A DNA stretch of 64,000 bases from Mucilaginibacter saanensis (GTDB taxonomy: Bacteria; Bacteroidota; Bacteroidia; Sphingobacteriales; Sphingobacteriaceae), in assembly GCF_014200575.1 (NCBI RefSeq), contig NZ_JACHBZ010000017.1, forward strand, positions 67,488 through 131,487. The letters are read 5' to 3'. The position numbers and the translations under genes were made by a program. Under the pieces are notes generated by a model that saw only the letters and a program-made list of their open reading frames with translations, was not told the origin of the DNA and ran no database searches. Numbering within the stretch: position 1 is the first letter of the stretch; each line of letters opens with the position of its first letter. Shown piece by piece: positions 18,524 to 28,105 of the stretch.

Positions 18524-18557
18524 AAAAAAGACTGCCTCTTTCGGGGCAGTCTTTTTT
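18524..18557. terminator. Bidirectional terminator between the two SusCD loci
   Basis: AAAAAGACTGCC and GGCAGTCTTTTT form a 12-bp stem with a short loop, with an A-run before and a T-run after. It ends transcription of the plus-strand locus and of the GH5 gene on the other strand. Confidence 0.9.
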
Positions 18558-18592
18558 ATTCAGCATTTATTTACAGCATAGTAAACCATCAA

Positions 18593-20071
18593 TTATTGCT
18601 GCGTTAGCTTCCATTGTTGATTAGTACTTGTGCCGTTAGGCCACTGCTGCACAGAAGTGCCGTTGGTGGTTTGCCCCCCGGTATCCAGGCATTTTCCGGT
18701 TGAAAGGTTAATTATCCGGTAATAACCATCGCCGGTTGAAACCAACGACCAGCGTTGTGTACTATTGGTATTTACCACATATTGATTAACAGTTGACCCA
18801 CTGGCGGTATTTGTTCCCACATCAAGACACTCTTTTCCGGTTACACAGCTTAGTGTATAGTAACCATTGGTATAGCTGATATCCCATTGCTGGTTTAAAC
18901 TTGTAGAAGCTGCCCACTGAGCTACGGATGTATTATCAGTTGTACTGCCAAGGTTATCCAGCATAAGCCCCGATGCGCGGTTTTGAAGCTTGTAACGGCC
19001 ATCAGCAACTGGCCCCAGCCATACCGGGGATGCGGTAAGTTTCCATGACCACCTATACATATTGGCAGTGCCCGGGCTAACCTCAACCAGTGTATCATTG
19101 GCCTTATACCAACGATAGGTATCAATATCATTAACACCAGACCATGCTATAGTCCCCATTGAGTTATCCCTGGCGTAAGAAAGCGCTCCGGTTAAAAATG
19201 CCTGATCAACATACACTCCGGTATTCCATTGCCACCAGAAGCTCATGTTCCTAAATGTCTCGATACCAATTTCGGTAACCACGGTGCGTGATGCGTAGGA
19301 GCCTGTCCTGGTTGACATATCACTGTAGTAACTTGACCAAACATTATAAGATCCCCAGAACCACCAATAGCAATGCAGTCCCAGATATTGATTAACTAAT
19401 CTGGAATCGGCCCCAACTGCGGTTACATCTGCAGCATAGCCGGTACCGTCCAGGATGCATTTTCCGTTAGCCGGGCTAAATGTGGTTAAAAAATTGGCGT
19501 ATAAATTATTTAAATCGGTACTGGAATAATCAACCGGCTCATTGATGGGTTCATATAATACCGAAGCATTGTTTTTATATACATTATTTACGGTTTGCCA
19601 CATGGTTTTCCACTGCGTCGTATCCGGCACATGATGAACGCCGACAGGCCAATAGCAAAGTATTACCTTACAGCTATTTGCTACAATGGCGTTAATTGCC
19701 GCCTGATATACGGGCCAGTAGGTTGAGCTTGATGCCGTCCAGGGATTTATCGGCATCCGGATGGTAGTACCGCCGCTTGCCTTAACGGCATTAGAAATGC
19801 GTGTACCAACGGCAGCCGCCGCTGTTGCTGTCATTGATGCCGTTAAACCACTGGGCAATACAACCCTTGATGGCCCTTCGTTACCATTAGGATCTGCCCA
19901 ATTGATACCCCGATAAGGGTTCGTATTATCAGTTCCGGTTGATGCCACGGATAAATGACTTTTTGAGTCTGTACCTGCTGCAACGGTGGCTTTTTTCAGC
20001 GCATCTTTTGAACAGCCAGTTAAAATGGCTACCAGGCAGCAGGCTGCCTGAAGAATTAGGTTTCTTCTCAT
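18593..20071 (-). CDS. GH5-family glycoside hydrolase with C-terminal ricin-type lectin domain (lipoprotein)
   Basis: The lipobox LTGC (Cys20) predicts a surface or periplasmic lipoprotein. Residues about 52-345 form a GH5 barrel with the acid/base motif YEPINEPV (Glu178), HCYWW (His233) and nucleophile motif VVTEIGIE (Glu267). Residues about 355-492 form a ricin B-type trefoil with three QxW motifs (QQW at 394-396, QRW at 439-441, QQW at 485-487). It would cleave a beta-linked glycan such as a mannan or glucan and bind it through the trefoil. It is the last gene of the second SusCD locus and the clearest clue to that locus being a polysaccharide utilization locus. Confidence 0.9.
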   Translation of the reverse strand: MRRNLILQAACCLVAILTGCSKDALKKATVAAGTDSKSHLSVASTGTDNTNPYRGINWADPNGNEGPSRVVLPSGLTASMTATAAAAVGTRISNAVKASGGTTIRMPINPWTASSSTYWPVYQAAINAIVANSCKVILCYWPVGVHHVPDTTQWKTMWQTVNNVYKNNASVLYEPINEPVDYSSTDLNNLYANFLTTFSPANGKCILDGTGYAADVTAVGADSRLVNQYLGLHCYWWFWGSYNVWSSYYSDMSTRTGSYASRTVVTEIGIETFRNMSFWWQWNTGVYVDQAFLTGALSYARDNSMGTIAWSGVNDIDTYRWYKANDTLVEVSPGTANMYRWSWKLTASPVWLGPVADGRYKLQNRASGLMLDNLGSTTDNTSVAQWAASTSLNQQWDISYTNGYYTLSCVTGKECLDVGTNTASGSTVNQYVVNTNSTQRWSLVSTGDGYYRIINLSTGKCLDTGGQTTNGTSVQQWPNGTSTNQQWKLTQQ

Positions 20072-20135
20072 TGATTTAGGTTTAAGGTTAGTTGTATTTG
20101 GTTTAAGTTTAGACTGTTCTCTTCCTGCACCAATC

Positions 20136-20169
20136 TTTTTACCTGTAAGAAAGCTCTTACAGGTAAAAA
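20136..20169 (-). other. Strong intercistronic hairpin between susD-like and GH5 genes
   Basis: TTTTTACCTGTAAGA (20136-20150) and TCTTACAGGTAAAAA (20155-20169) form a perfect 15-bp stem with a 4-base loop. The U-rich part is on the 5' arm and the A-rich part on the 3' arm on both strands, so it is not an ordinary intrinsic terminator. It lies 36 bp after the susD-like stop and could protect the susCD mRNA 3' end or lower GH5 expression. Confidence 0.65.
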
Positions 20170-20205
20170 AACGGCGATCAGTTATTGGCTATCCGTAACT
20201 ATTGA

Positions 20206-21744
20206 TTAATAGCCCGGATTTTGGGTCAAATTTTTATTATTCTGTAATTCAACCTGCGGAATTGGCCATAACCATCCTTTGGAGGTATCAAAAACACGCG
20301 TAGTTTTCTTCTCGCGCTCAAACTGCCAGGTGGCAGGCAAAGCCGGATTAGACAGTTTTGCTATAACATATCCGTAAACATCATGTACGGTGCTTACATC
20401 TTCCCAACGCCTCATGTCAGAGTAGCGGGTGCCTTCCATTGCAAATTCAACGCGGCGCTCATGCCTTACTACCGCCCTTAGCTGGGCTTGTGACAAACCG
20501 GTTCCTTCAGCAACCTCAACTTTGGGCATATTTACCGAAGTGCGTTGCCTTACCTGATCTATCAGGTCATAAACTTCCTGCGATGTGTTACCGCTTTCAA
20601 TCAGAGCCTCGGCACGCATCAGCAAAATATCGGCATAGCGCATCAATATAAAGTTAAGACCATCATTATAAGGATCGCTGCCTATACTGGCATATTTTCT
20701 TGGTCGTGCACCGGTAAGCTGCCCATCACTTGCCGGAATATAAATAACCGATCCAAATTGCGAACCTGGCAAAACAAATGTAGCACCAAGGCGCGGATCG
20801 CGGTTTACAAATGGTTGCTGGCTATTATAACCGGATGTACCTGAAGTTATAGGAAGCCCCGATTTTGTATAATACGAATCAATAATATCTGCAGTAACCC
20901 CAGGCGTTGGCCATACAACAAATGAAAGAGAAAAACTTGGCCACGGCTGCGGACGGCTGTTTTCCAGATATTGGATATCAAATATAACCTCGCTATTGTT
21001 TTCATTAGCCTCTGTAAACAATCCCTCGTAATCAGGAAAAAGAGTATACACGCCTAAATCCATTACTTGTTTGGCAGCGGCGGCGGCATCGGCCCAGTTT
21101 TTATTGTATAGCAGCGCGCGGGTTTTAAAAGATAATGCAGCGCCTTTTGTAGCCCGGCCCACATCTGTTGATACATAGGTGTTGGGCAGCACCGAGGCAG
21201 CATAATCAAAATCGGCCAGGGCCGAATCCAATACGGTTTGTTTTGCTGTGCGCTTTACTGAAGCTTCTGCTAAAGGCAGCGTTTTGAGTACCAACGGAAC
21301 ATCGCCGTAAAAGTGAACCAGGTCTGCATACATCACACCACGTAGCATACGGGCTTCGCCTATCATAGCTTTTTTTGATGTCGCATCCATGCTTACGGTA
21401 GCAACGTTTTCCAGAAAAGTATTAGCACGTGCAATGGTTTGGTAAGCTATTGTCCACTTACCGGTAGCACGCGAGCTGCTTGAGTTTTGCTGCCAGGCGC
21501 TAAAGTCAAGCGAACCCTGCCAGCTATCCTGGCAATAATTATTATCAGACATGAAGTCATACTGGTACCAGTTATCGTTATAAGACGAATAAATACCCAT
21601 TAAAGCCAATTTTGCTTCTGTGGGTCCGCTAAAGAAAGTTTTGGTATCAAACTGATCTAAGGGTGTTTTATCTAATATATTTTTTTTACATGCTGATACC
21701 GACAATAAGATGAAGGCAGCCGCTATGATATGCTTAATTTTCAT
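20206..21744 (-). CDS. SusD/RagB-type outer membrane lipoprotein
   Basis: The signal peptide ends in LSVSAC followed by KKNILDKTPLDQFDTKTFF, as in SusD proteins. Core motifs include GEARMLRGVMYADLVHFYGDVPLVLKT, LILMRYADILLMRAEALIESGN, VRQRTSVNMP, RHERRVEFAMEGTRYSDMRRW and the final NPGY. At 512 residues it has the normal length. It pairs with the SusC-like receptor encoded 58 bp upstream and would bind the glycan at the cell surface. Confidence 0.95.
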   Translation of the reverse strand: MKIKHIIAAAFILLSVSACKKNILDKTPLDQFDTKTFFSGPTEAKLALMGIYSSYNDNWYQYDFMSDNNYCQDSWQGSLDFSAWQQNSSSSRATGKWTIAYQTIARANTFLENVATVSMDATSKKAMIGEARMLRGVMYADLVHFYGDVPLVLKTLPLAEASVKRTAKQTVLDSALADFDYAASVLPNTYVSTDVGRATKGAALSFKTRALLYNKNWADAAAAAKQVMDLGVYTLFPDYEGLFTEANENNSEVIFDIQYLENSRPQPWPSFSLSFVVWPTPGVTADIIDSYYTKSGLPITSGTSGYNSQQPFVNRDPRLGATFVLPGSQFGSVIYIPASDGQLTGARPRKYASIGSDPYNDGLNFILMRYADILLMRAEALIESGNTSQEVYDLIDQVRQRTSVNMPKVEVAEGTGLSQAQLRAVVRHERRVEFAMEGTRYSDMRRWEDVSTVHDVYGYVIAKLSNPALPATWQFEREKKTTRVFDTSKGWLWPIPQVELQNNKNLTQNPGY

Positions 21745-21802
21745 AATCTTTTTTTTATGGATGATAATCTTATCGGATTATCCCGGTTAACATACAATCA
21801 GT

Positions 21803-24800
21803 TTAAAAACTCACATTGGCACCTATAGTGAAAATGCGGGTTTGAGGATAAGACTCGGCCCTGGTTTGGTCTATCGTTTGCTCCGGATCATACCCTTTAA
21901 ACTTGGTGAACGTAAATGCATTCTGCACATTTCCATAAATTCTGAAGTTGCTGATCTTCATTCGCTGCAGTAATTTTGCAGGCAGGGTATAGCCCAGTTC
22001 AATACTTTTAACACGCAGATAAGAGGCATTTTCCATATAATAGGATGACGCTATGGTTCTTCTGGCATCATCTAATGTTAAGCGCGGAATGTTGGTGTTG
22101 GTATGGTCTGGTGTCCACCTGTTCAACCACCAGATTCCGGTATTGCTAAATCCCGAAAACTCTTCAAAAATTTCAAGACTCTGGTAACCATTAATACCCT
22201 GTACCCCCTGAAGGAATAATGTAAAATCAAACCCTTTCCAGGCCAGGTTCATTTGTGCCGAATAGGCTATATCAGGAAATTGCTTGCCAATAATGGTGCG
22301 ATCTTTATCCATCGATACTTTGCCATCACCGTTAAGATCGGCAAACTTCAAATCGCCAGGTACTGCCGAATAATTATCAACCGATACTACACCCGGTTTT
22401 AAAACATACTGCCTGCTTCCAGGAGCTACAGACGGATCGCTGTTGTTTTGCCAGGTAAAGTCAGACACCTGGTACAAACCAGCTACTTTGTAACCATAAA
22501 ATGCATTCACCGGGCTGCCTTCAACCAGGGCCTTTACACCGTTAATGATCGGGCTTGTGCCATACAAATCTGTTACTTTATTGGTAATGTGCGATATATT
22601 CATGGTAACATTCAGCTTCATTTGGTTATCAAAAACCTTTTTATACGAAGCCATAAACTCAATACCTTGATTTTTTACTTTACCAACGTTTTGAAAAGGT
22701 GGCGCATAGGCTCCCATGGTTATAGGGATTGGAACCTGCAGTAGTATGTTATCGGTATATTTCCAGAAATAATCGGCTGTTATGGTAAAATTATTAAAGA
22801 GCGATGCATCAACACCAATGTTGGTTTGCGTGGTAGTTTCCCAGGTAGTATTTACGTTCGCCAGCGAAGTCATGGCTACGCCCGGGGCCAATGTTCCGCC
22901 TAATGAATAATTTTGGCCTGATGATAATACCTGACTGGAAGCATACCTGGAGTTAATGTTCTGGTTACCCAATTTACCCCATGACCCCCTGATTTTAAGA
23001 TTACTGAGCCATGAAATACCTTTCATAAAATCTTCCTGCCCAAGCCGCCAGCCAGCCGAGAACGATGGAAATGCCCCCCACTGGTTGCCTTTGGCAAAAC
23101 GAGACGAACCGTCGCGGCGAATGTTGGCTTCAAACAAATATTTGTCGGCATAGGAATATCCTAACCTGCCGAAAAAGGATTCCAGACCCAGAGCGTTGGC
23201 GCTACTGTTATTTGTTTGGGTTGAGGCATCTCCTAAGGCAATTTCCTGTTGCGTGTTATTCACAAAACCACTGCGGTAGGCGCTCACAGAATTAGAATCA
23301 AACTCCTCCTGAGAGTATCCGGCTAAAGCATTTAAACTATGTTTCCCGAAGGTTTTCACATAGCGGAGCAAAGCGGTAAGCTGGGTTTGCGTATCCTGCG
23401 AATTAAAGTCGGTAAGATTGGCTACGTTTACATTGTAACCGCCGCCAAGTTTGGCAGTAGTAAAATTTGGATTGAAGGATTTAGTATGATTCTGTGTCCA
23501 GCTGTAGCCGTATGAAAGCTCGGCCGTTAAACCATTTACTATGGTATAGTTAGCTCCAAATATGGTATTAACCTGATTTTTAAGGTTGGTGCTTAAACTT
23601 CCCGCCATAATTTCGCCATAGTAATTGTTTTCACCATTCACAGCTACATAGTCGCCGGCTGCATTTTTTAACGGCCATATTGGTGCGTTGTTGGCATACC
23701 ATTTAGCCTGCCATTCATTAGTGGATGATTGTGTGGTTCCTTTGCTGCCAAATATATTAGCAGACAATTTAAGCCGGTTATCTTTTAAAAAGTAGGCATC
23801 TAAGTTTGACCTGAAAGTATACCGGTTATAGTTATTACCCACCAAAATACCATCCTGATCAAGGTATCCGAGCATGAAAGCGTAATTAAGGTTATCGCTT
23901 CCGCCTGAAAGGTTCAGGTGATGGTTTTGCATATTGGCTTTATTGTAAAAAACCTTCAAATAGTTGGTGTTGGGATATAAAATATCTGAACCATTGCCAT
24001 ATTTTTCTATCTGGTCGGCAGTGTATTTTGCCTGCATTCCGGTGTTAATAGCAGCTTCATTATATAAAGTGGCGTATTGTACCGAGTTCATGGTTTTAGG
24101 TAATGCCGTGGGGTCCTGCACTCCCCAATAGGTATCATAGGATAGTTTCATTTTTTTGTTACTACCCCGCTTGGTGGTAACAATAATTACCCCGTTTGCC
24201 GCCCTGCTACCATATATAGCCGCAGATGCCGCATCTTTAAGTACCGAGAACGATTGTATATCAGCAGGGTTTACATCATCCATATTACCGGGTAATCCGT
24301 CAATAAGCACCAAAGGATCGCTATTATTAAGCGTTCCTACACCTCTGATATTAATTACGGCACCATCGCCGCCCGCTTTACCAGATGCCTGCAAGGCATA
24401 AACGCCCGGTACTTGCCCTTCCAGGGCCGCGCTTGAACTTGTAATAGGCCTTGACCCCAGGTCCTCCATATTAACGGTATTGACAGCCCCGGTAAGGTTT
24501 ACCTTTTTCTCTGTACCGTAACCCACTACAACCACCTCATTTAAATCTTTCGGGGCTTCCTTTAAATGGATGCTTAGTACATCCCGGCCATTAGTTAAAA
24601 CCTCCTGCGAGTTAAAACCTACAAAACTGATAACCAACGTGCTGTTGGCATCCGGAATCTCCAGCGTAAATTTACCGTTAACATCGGTAACAGTACCTGT
24701 AGTGGTGCCTTTGAGCTTGATGGTTACGCCCGGAAGCGGGATACCTTTTTCGTCGGTTACAACTCCCTGTACCTTTTGCAATACCAAATTATTATTGGCA

Positions 24801-25174
24801 TTAGGATCAAGCAGGTCAGTTGCCTTTTTAACCAAAATGGTGCGGTTAATAATTTTGTAGGTAAACGCCGTGTTTTTAAAACATTGGTCAAGTGCCTGCT
24901 CAACAGAAACATTAGTTAACTCTAAGTTTACGTTGCGCGAAGATGACAGATCATTTATTTTGAAAAGAAAATGGTAACTGCTTTGATCTTCAATTAATTG
25001 AAGAACCTTTTCTATCGAAATATTTTTTTGACGTATAGTCACCTGCTGGCTAAAACTCTTGGCACTCACTTGTACAAATGCTGCAATCAGGAAAATAGCA
25101 GTGAGTTTCATGGTTAATATTATTGAGGTACAATCAGGCCATACCACAGGCGTGGCCTTATGATTTAATTTCAT
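21803..25174 (-). CDS. SusC/RagA-type TonB-linked outer membrane receptor with STN domain
   Basis: This 1123-residue receptor has a signal segment (LTAIFLIAAFVQVSA), an STN domain (IEKVLQLIEDQSSYHFLFKINDLSSSRNVNLELTN), a carboxypeptidase-like repeat (GVVTDEKGIPLPGVTIKLKGTTTGTVTDVNGKF), the plug motif VVVGYGTEKKVNLTGAV with DPLVLIDGLPGNMDDV, and a barrel ending in FTIGANVSF. It would import an oligosaccharide with its SusD partner and signal to the FecR/ECF pair upstream. It is a distant paralogue of the receptor at 11910, with a different plug signature. Confidence 0.95.
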   Translation of the reverse strand: MKLNHKATPVVWPDCTSIILTMKLTAIFLIAAFVQVSAKSFSQQVTIRQKNISIEKVLQLIEDQSSYHFLFKINDLSSSRNVNLELTNVSVEQALDQCFKNTAFTYKIINRTILVKKATDLLDPNANNNLVLQKVQGVVTDEKGIPLPGVTIKLKGTTTGTVTDVNGKFTLEIPDANSTLVISFVGFNSQEVLTNGRDVLSIHLKEAPKDLNEVVVVGYGTEKKVNLTGAVNTVNMEDLGSRPITSSSAALEGQVPGVYALQASGKAGGDGAVINIRGVGTLNNSDPLVLIDGLPGNMDDVNPADIQSFSVLKDAASAAIYGSRAANGVIIVTTKRGSNKKMKLSYDTYWGVQDPTALPKTMNSVQYATLYNEAAINTGMQAKYTADQIEKYGNGSDILYPNTNYLKVFYNKANMQNHHLNLSGGSDNLNYAFMLGYLDQDGILVGNNYNRYTFRSNLDAYFLKDNRLKLSANIFGSKGTTQSSTNEWQAKWYANNAPIWPLKNAAGDYVAVNGENNYYGEIMAGSLSTNLKNQVNTIFGANYTIVNGLTAELSYGYSWTQNHTKSFNPNFTTAKLGGGYNVNVANLTDFNSQDTQTQLTALLRYVKTFGKHSLNALAGYSQEEFDSNSVSAYRSGFVNNTQQEIALGDASTQTNNSSANALGLESFFGRLGYSYADKYLFEANIRRDGSSRFAKGNQWGAFPSFSAGWRLGQEDFMKGISWLSNLKIRGSWGKLGNQNINSRYASSQVLSSGQNYSLGGTLAPGVAMTSLANVNTTWETTTQTNIGVDASLFNNFTITADYFWKYTDNILLQVPIPITMGAYAPPFQNVGKVKNQGIEFMASYKKVFDNQMKLNVTMNISHITNKVTDLYGTSPIINGVKALVEGSPVNAFYGYKVAGLYQVSDFTWQNNSDPSVAPGSRQYVLKPGVVSVDNYSAVPGDLKFADLNGDGKVSMDKDRTIIGKQFPDIAYSAQMNLAWKGFDFTLFLQGVQGINGYQSLEIFEEFSGFSNTGIWWLNRWTPDHTNTNIPRLTLDDARRTIASSYYMENASYLRVKSIELGYTLPAKLLQRMKISNFRIYGNVQNAFTFTKFKGYDPEQTIDQTRAESYPQTRIFTIGANVSF

Positions 25175-25446
25175 ATTTTTGTAATGTTTGGGTAAGTAAT
25201 AATGTCAATTGGTCAATTGGTTTAGGTACCCAAATGCTGCCGGGAAGTGGTTCGAACACTTTTCGGCTTTTTTATAAAATACAAGATCAAGGGATCTGGC
25301 TATTATAAAGAAGGGGACCTATTGAAGCGGGACTAAATTTGTATTTCTTCTCTCATAAGCTTATTATTTTAGGTTAAAAATCAGGTTTTTATAATTTTAT
25401 TATATTGGTTTTAGTAGCTTCTGCTTGCTTGAAAATCCATTTCACC

Positions 25447-26667
25447 TCAATCTTTTATGGTCAGGTTTTTACCATCAAGCGTATAATTCACGCCCATATA
25501 CTTTATCATGGTAAGCATTTCAGAAAGGTTTACATTCCGGGATATCCTCCCTTTATATAAGATATGGGTGGGCGCGCCGGCATAAATAACATTAATATCA
25601 TACCACCTGGCAGCCTGCCGCATAATTGATGTGATATCGGCCCTGTTAAATTCAAAAATCCCATTTTTCCAAGCCACCGCTTCTTCTACATTTACATCTA
25701 CGGCAATTTTCATTTCATCACGTTCATTCAACAAGGCCTGCTCACCGGGCTTTAAAGTACCAACAGCTTGTTTGCCCTTTATTTTTACTGAACCCTCCAA
25801 CAGGGTTGTTTTAGAAAATGCCTCGTCGGGATAATCATTTACATTAAAATGTGTACCTAAAACGGTGACTTCGGCCCTGGTTGATTTTACAATAAATGGC
25901 TTCGCGGGATTCTTAGCTACTTCAAAATAGGCCTCTCCGCTGATCTCTACCAGTCGTGTGTTGCCACTAAAACTGGTCGGAAACCTTAAATGCGACAAGG
26001 CGTTTAGCCACACTTTAGTTCCGTCGGGCAAAATTACCTCATACTGGCCCCCTTTAGGCGTGTTGATGGTATTCAGTTTGGTATTGCCCGGGATAGCATT
26101 ATCAATACCGGCTTTATAAACAAGCAGCCCTTCTGTAGTTTTAGATACCTTCACATTCCCTTGCCTGGTTAACAACCCCTTTTTTGCATTATTCAAAATA
26201 ATTGTAGAACCATCAGCAAGCGTCAATACCGCATTATTACCTCCGGGACGAATATCATGCAGTTGTGTTTTTACTGTTTCAGGTACTACCTTATCCCGGG
26301 TAAGTACGGAATAGAGTGAAAAGCATATCATCAGCATAATGGAAGCTGCTATTGCAATTTTAGGCCATAGCCTATACGTTTTACCTCCAACGTTTTGCTC
26401 TGCCGGGTTAGCTTCTTCCAGCAGCTGTTGTTGCCGAACGGTATTAACATCAAACTGTACTACATTATCGCCATTGCCTATTTCGCTTATAATTTGTGCA
26501 AATAGTTTTTCCTTAACAAAGTCTTTCTCATCATTGGAGAGCCCCACAAGACTTTCAGGGGTACTGTCAAATGATCTGAACCATTGATATACCTCTTTGA
26601 TCTCGTCAGGCGTACAATTTCCAGACAGATATCTTTCAATCACTTCAACTGAAATATTTTTTTCCAT
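25447..26667 (-). CDS. FecR-family anti-sigma factor
   Basis: The 406-residue protein has an N-terminal cytoplasmic part (VIERYLSGNCTPDEIKEVYQWF), one transmembrane helix (about residues 110-125), the FecR domain (NTINTPKGGQYEVILPDGTKVWLNALSHLRFPTSF, then GEAYFEVAKNPAKPFIV and TVLGTHFNVNDYPDE) and a C-terminal DUF4974 domain (RNVNLSEMLTMIKYMGVNYTLDGKNLTIKD). It should couple the STN domain of the SusC-like protein to the ECF factor encoded upstream. Confidence 0.94.
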   Translation of the reverse strand: MEKNISVEVIERYLSGNCTPDEIKEVYQWFRSFDSTPESLVGLSNDEKDFVKEKLFAQIISEIGNGDNVVQFDVNTVRQQQLLEEANPAEQNVGGKTYRLWPKIAIAASIMLMICFSLYSVLTRDKVVPETVKTQLHDIRPGGNNAVLTLADGSTIILNNAKKGLLTRQGNVKVSKTTEGLLVYKAGIDNAIPGNTKLNTINTPKGGQYEVILPDGTKVWLNALSHLRFPTSFSGNTRLVEISGEAYFEVAKNPAKPFIVKSTRAEVTVLGTHFNVNDYPDEAFSKTTLLEGSVKIKGKQAVGTLKPGEQALLNERDEMKIAVDVNVEEAVAWKNGIFEFNRADITSIMRQAARWYDINVIYAGAPTHILYKGRISRNVNLSEMLTMIKYMGVNYTLDGKNLTIKD

Positions 26668-26826
26668 GAAAAAGACTTATTAAAAATGGATTACTCTTGG
26701 TTTATATAAGTGAAGTCAATCAAAATAGCCGTACCCCCCAAATAAATTTGAAAAAAAATTATTTTACTAAAAACGAGCAAGGGCGGCAGGTATCGCGACC
26801 AAAGTAACTGGAGCAATAAACAGGAG

Positions 26827-27417
26827 TTATATCCGATCCCTGAATACCAGGAGGGCAAGCAGCAGCGAACTTTTCAGATTGGCACGCAGATAGCGAATGG
26901 CGTTGGTGATATGGTTTTCGACAGTTTTTTCAGATATATTTAAGATACCGGCAATTTCCTTATTTGATTTATTACCCTTGCGGCTAAGTTCAAAAACCGA
27001 GCAGCAACGTACGGGAAGTTTCTCCAGCTCTTTATCAATAATGCTTTGCAGATCATTTAAATGCACCATATCCTCGGTTGAATTGTCCAGTTGTTCTTCA
27101 ACGGGGGTATATGATAACTGTAAATACTGATTTTTGAGCGCTTCCCTTTTTAAATGATTGATGATCAAATAGCTGATTGATGAAAAAAGGTAGGCTTTTA
27201 AGGATTCGTTAATTTTAATAGTCGCCCTGTTTTGCCAAAATTTGGTGAAAAAATTTTGTACAATTTCTTCAGAAGCCTCTTTACATCTAAGCCTTTTATT
27301 AGTAAAAACATATAATTTATACCAATATCGGTTATATATCTCTTTAAATGCTACAAGTTCATCACTTTGGATTAAATCCGTAAGTTCTTCATCTGAAAGT
27401 TGGGGATACGCTTTCAT
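26827..27417 (-). CDS. ECF-type RNA polymerase sigma factor
   Basis: Region 2 is VAFKEIYNRYWYKLYVFTNKRL with EEIVQNFFTKFWQNRATIK; region 4 is KGNKSNKEIAGILNISEKTVENHITNAIRYLRANL. At 196 residues it has the normal length. It heads the second SusCD locus; 159 bp separate it from the FecR-type gene. It would activate the susCD-GH5 operon after release from the anti-sigma factor. Confidence 0.94.
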   Translation of the reverse strand: MKAYPQLSDEELTDLIQSDELVAFKEIYNRYWYKLYVFTNKRLRCKEASEEIVQNFFTKFWQNRATIKINESLKAYLFSSISYLIINHLKREALKNQYLQLSYTPVEEQLDNSTEDMVHLNDLQSIIDKELEKLPVRCCSVFELSRKGNKSNKEIAGILNISEKTVENHITNAIRYLRANLKSSLLLALLVFRDRI

Positions 27418-27870
27418 TTAGTGTTTATCCGCTTGTTTTGAAGCGCTGTTTAAATTAATCGGTCTGTCGAAGGTCTATAATTAATTTCAATATTTAATAA
27501 ACTTCTAAATTTTAATCTGAAATGACCGGGCATCGGTTAACGATCTGGGGTTTTTAGTTTGCTAAACAGGTTGAATTTCGTGGCACCCCTCCTTTATTTT
27601 TAATGTTGATACAAAGAAACAGGGAAACTGTGTTGCGCACTTGTGAAGATGGAATTATGTTGCGTAATACCCTTTTTATTTACTTCAAAATATTGGCGGA
27701 TGACCTTTTTGGGTGTCAAATTCGTGTTAGGTACAAGCACACGCGGTATGTGGATTGGGTATACGCAAGTTAAAAACTTACCTTTATTTTACAACGAGTC
27801 ACAGACTTGCGGCAGCGGGTAAAATTACATATTCGAAAAAGTTTGAATTGCATTAAATCAAATTCGGAGC
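27418..27870. other. About 450 bp without an intact gene
   Basis: No convincing gene is seen. A stretch on the minus strand around 27618-27790 stays open for about 55 codons but has no start codon and matches nothing recognised. The region separates the second SusCD locus from a gene relic, and may contain decayed coding sequence. Confidence 0.4.
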
Positions 27871-28086
27871 AGCGATACCTTGGAAGTCAGTATCTTGTGC
27901 CTGCTAAGTACCGACAACTATAATGATGCCATTTTAAAAGCTGTTAATTTTAGACAGGATACGGACACAACAGATGCGGTAATCGTCTTGCAGGATTGTT
28001 ACATAGGTATAAATTGGTTAAACCAACTCGCCCACAAAGATGATATCGAAGATCTTGCGGGGAGAATGCTTGGAGCTTTGCAATAA
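27871..28086 (+). pseudogene. C-terminal relic of an ADP-ribosylglycohydrolase
   Basis: The frame reads SSDTLEVSILCLLSTDNYND, then AILKAVNFRQDTDTTDAV, then QLAHKDDIEDLAGRMLGALQ. This follows the C-terminus of DraG-type ADP-ribosylglycohydrolases, which have DTLEAALWC, then AVNLGGDTDTTGAV as the metal-binding motif, and a final DDI-LA helix. Two of the conserved glycines are lost, about ten residues are missing after the DTDTT motif, and the N-terminal 200 residues with the other metal ligands are absent. The start would be a TTG. It is therefore a decayed fragment. The next gene follows after 19 bp. Confidence 0.72.
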
Positions 28087-28105
28087 ACAATAAAGTGATA
28101 GTAAT

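Noticed and set aside
18593..20071. GH5 gene as part of the plus-strand SusCD locus
   Set aside because: It is on the minus strand, behind the second susCD pair, and is separated from the first locus by a bidirectional terminator.
27618..27790. Open stretch of about 55 codons on the minus strand between the ECF sigma gene and the ADP-ribosylglycohydrolase relic
   Set aside because: It has no start codon and matches no family; kept only as a remark on the intergenic region.
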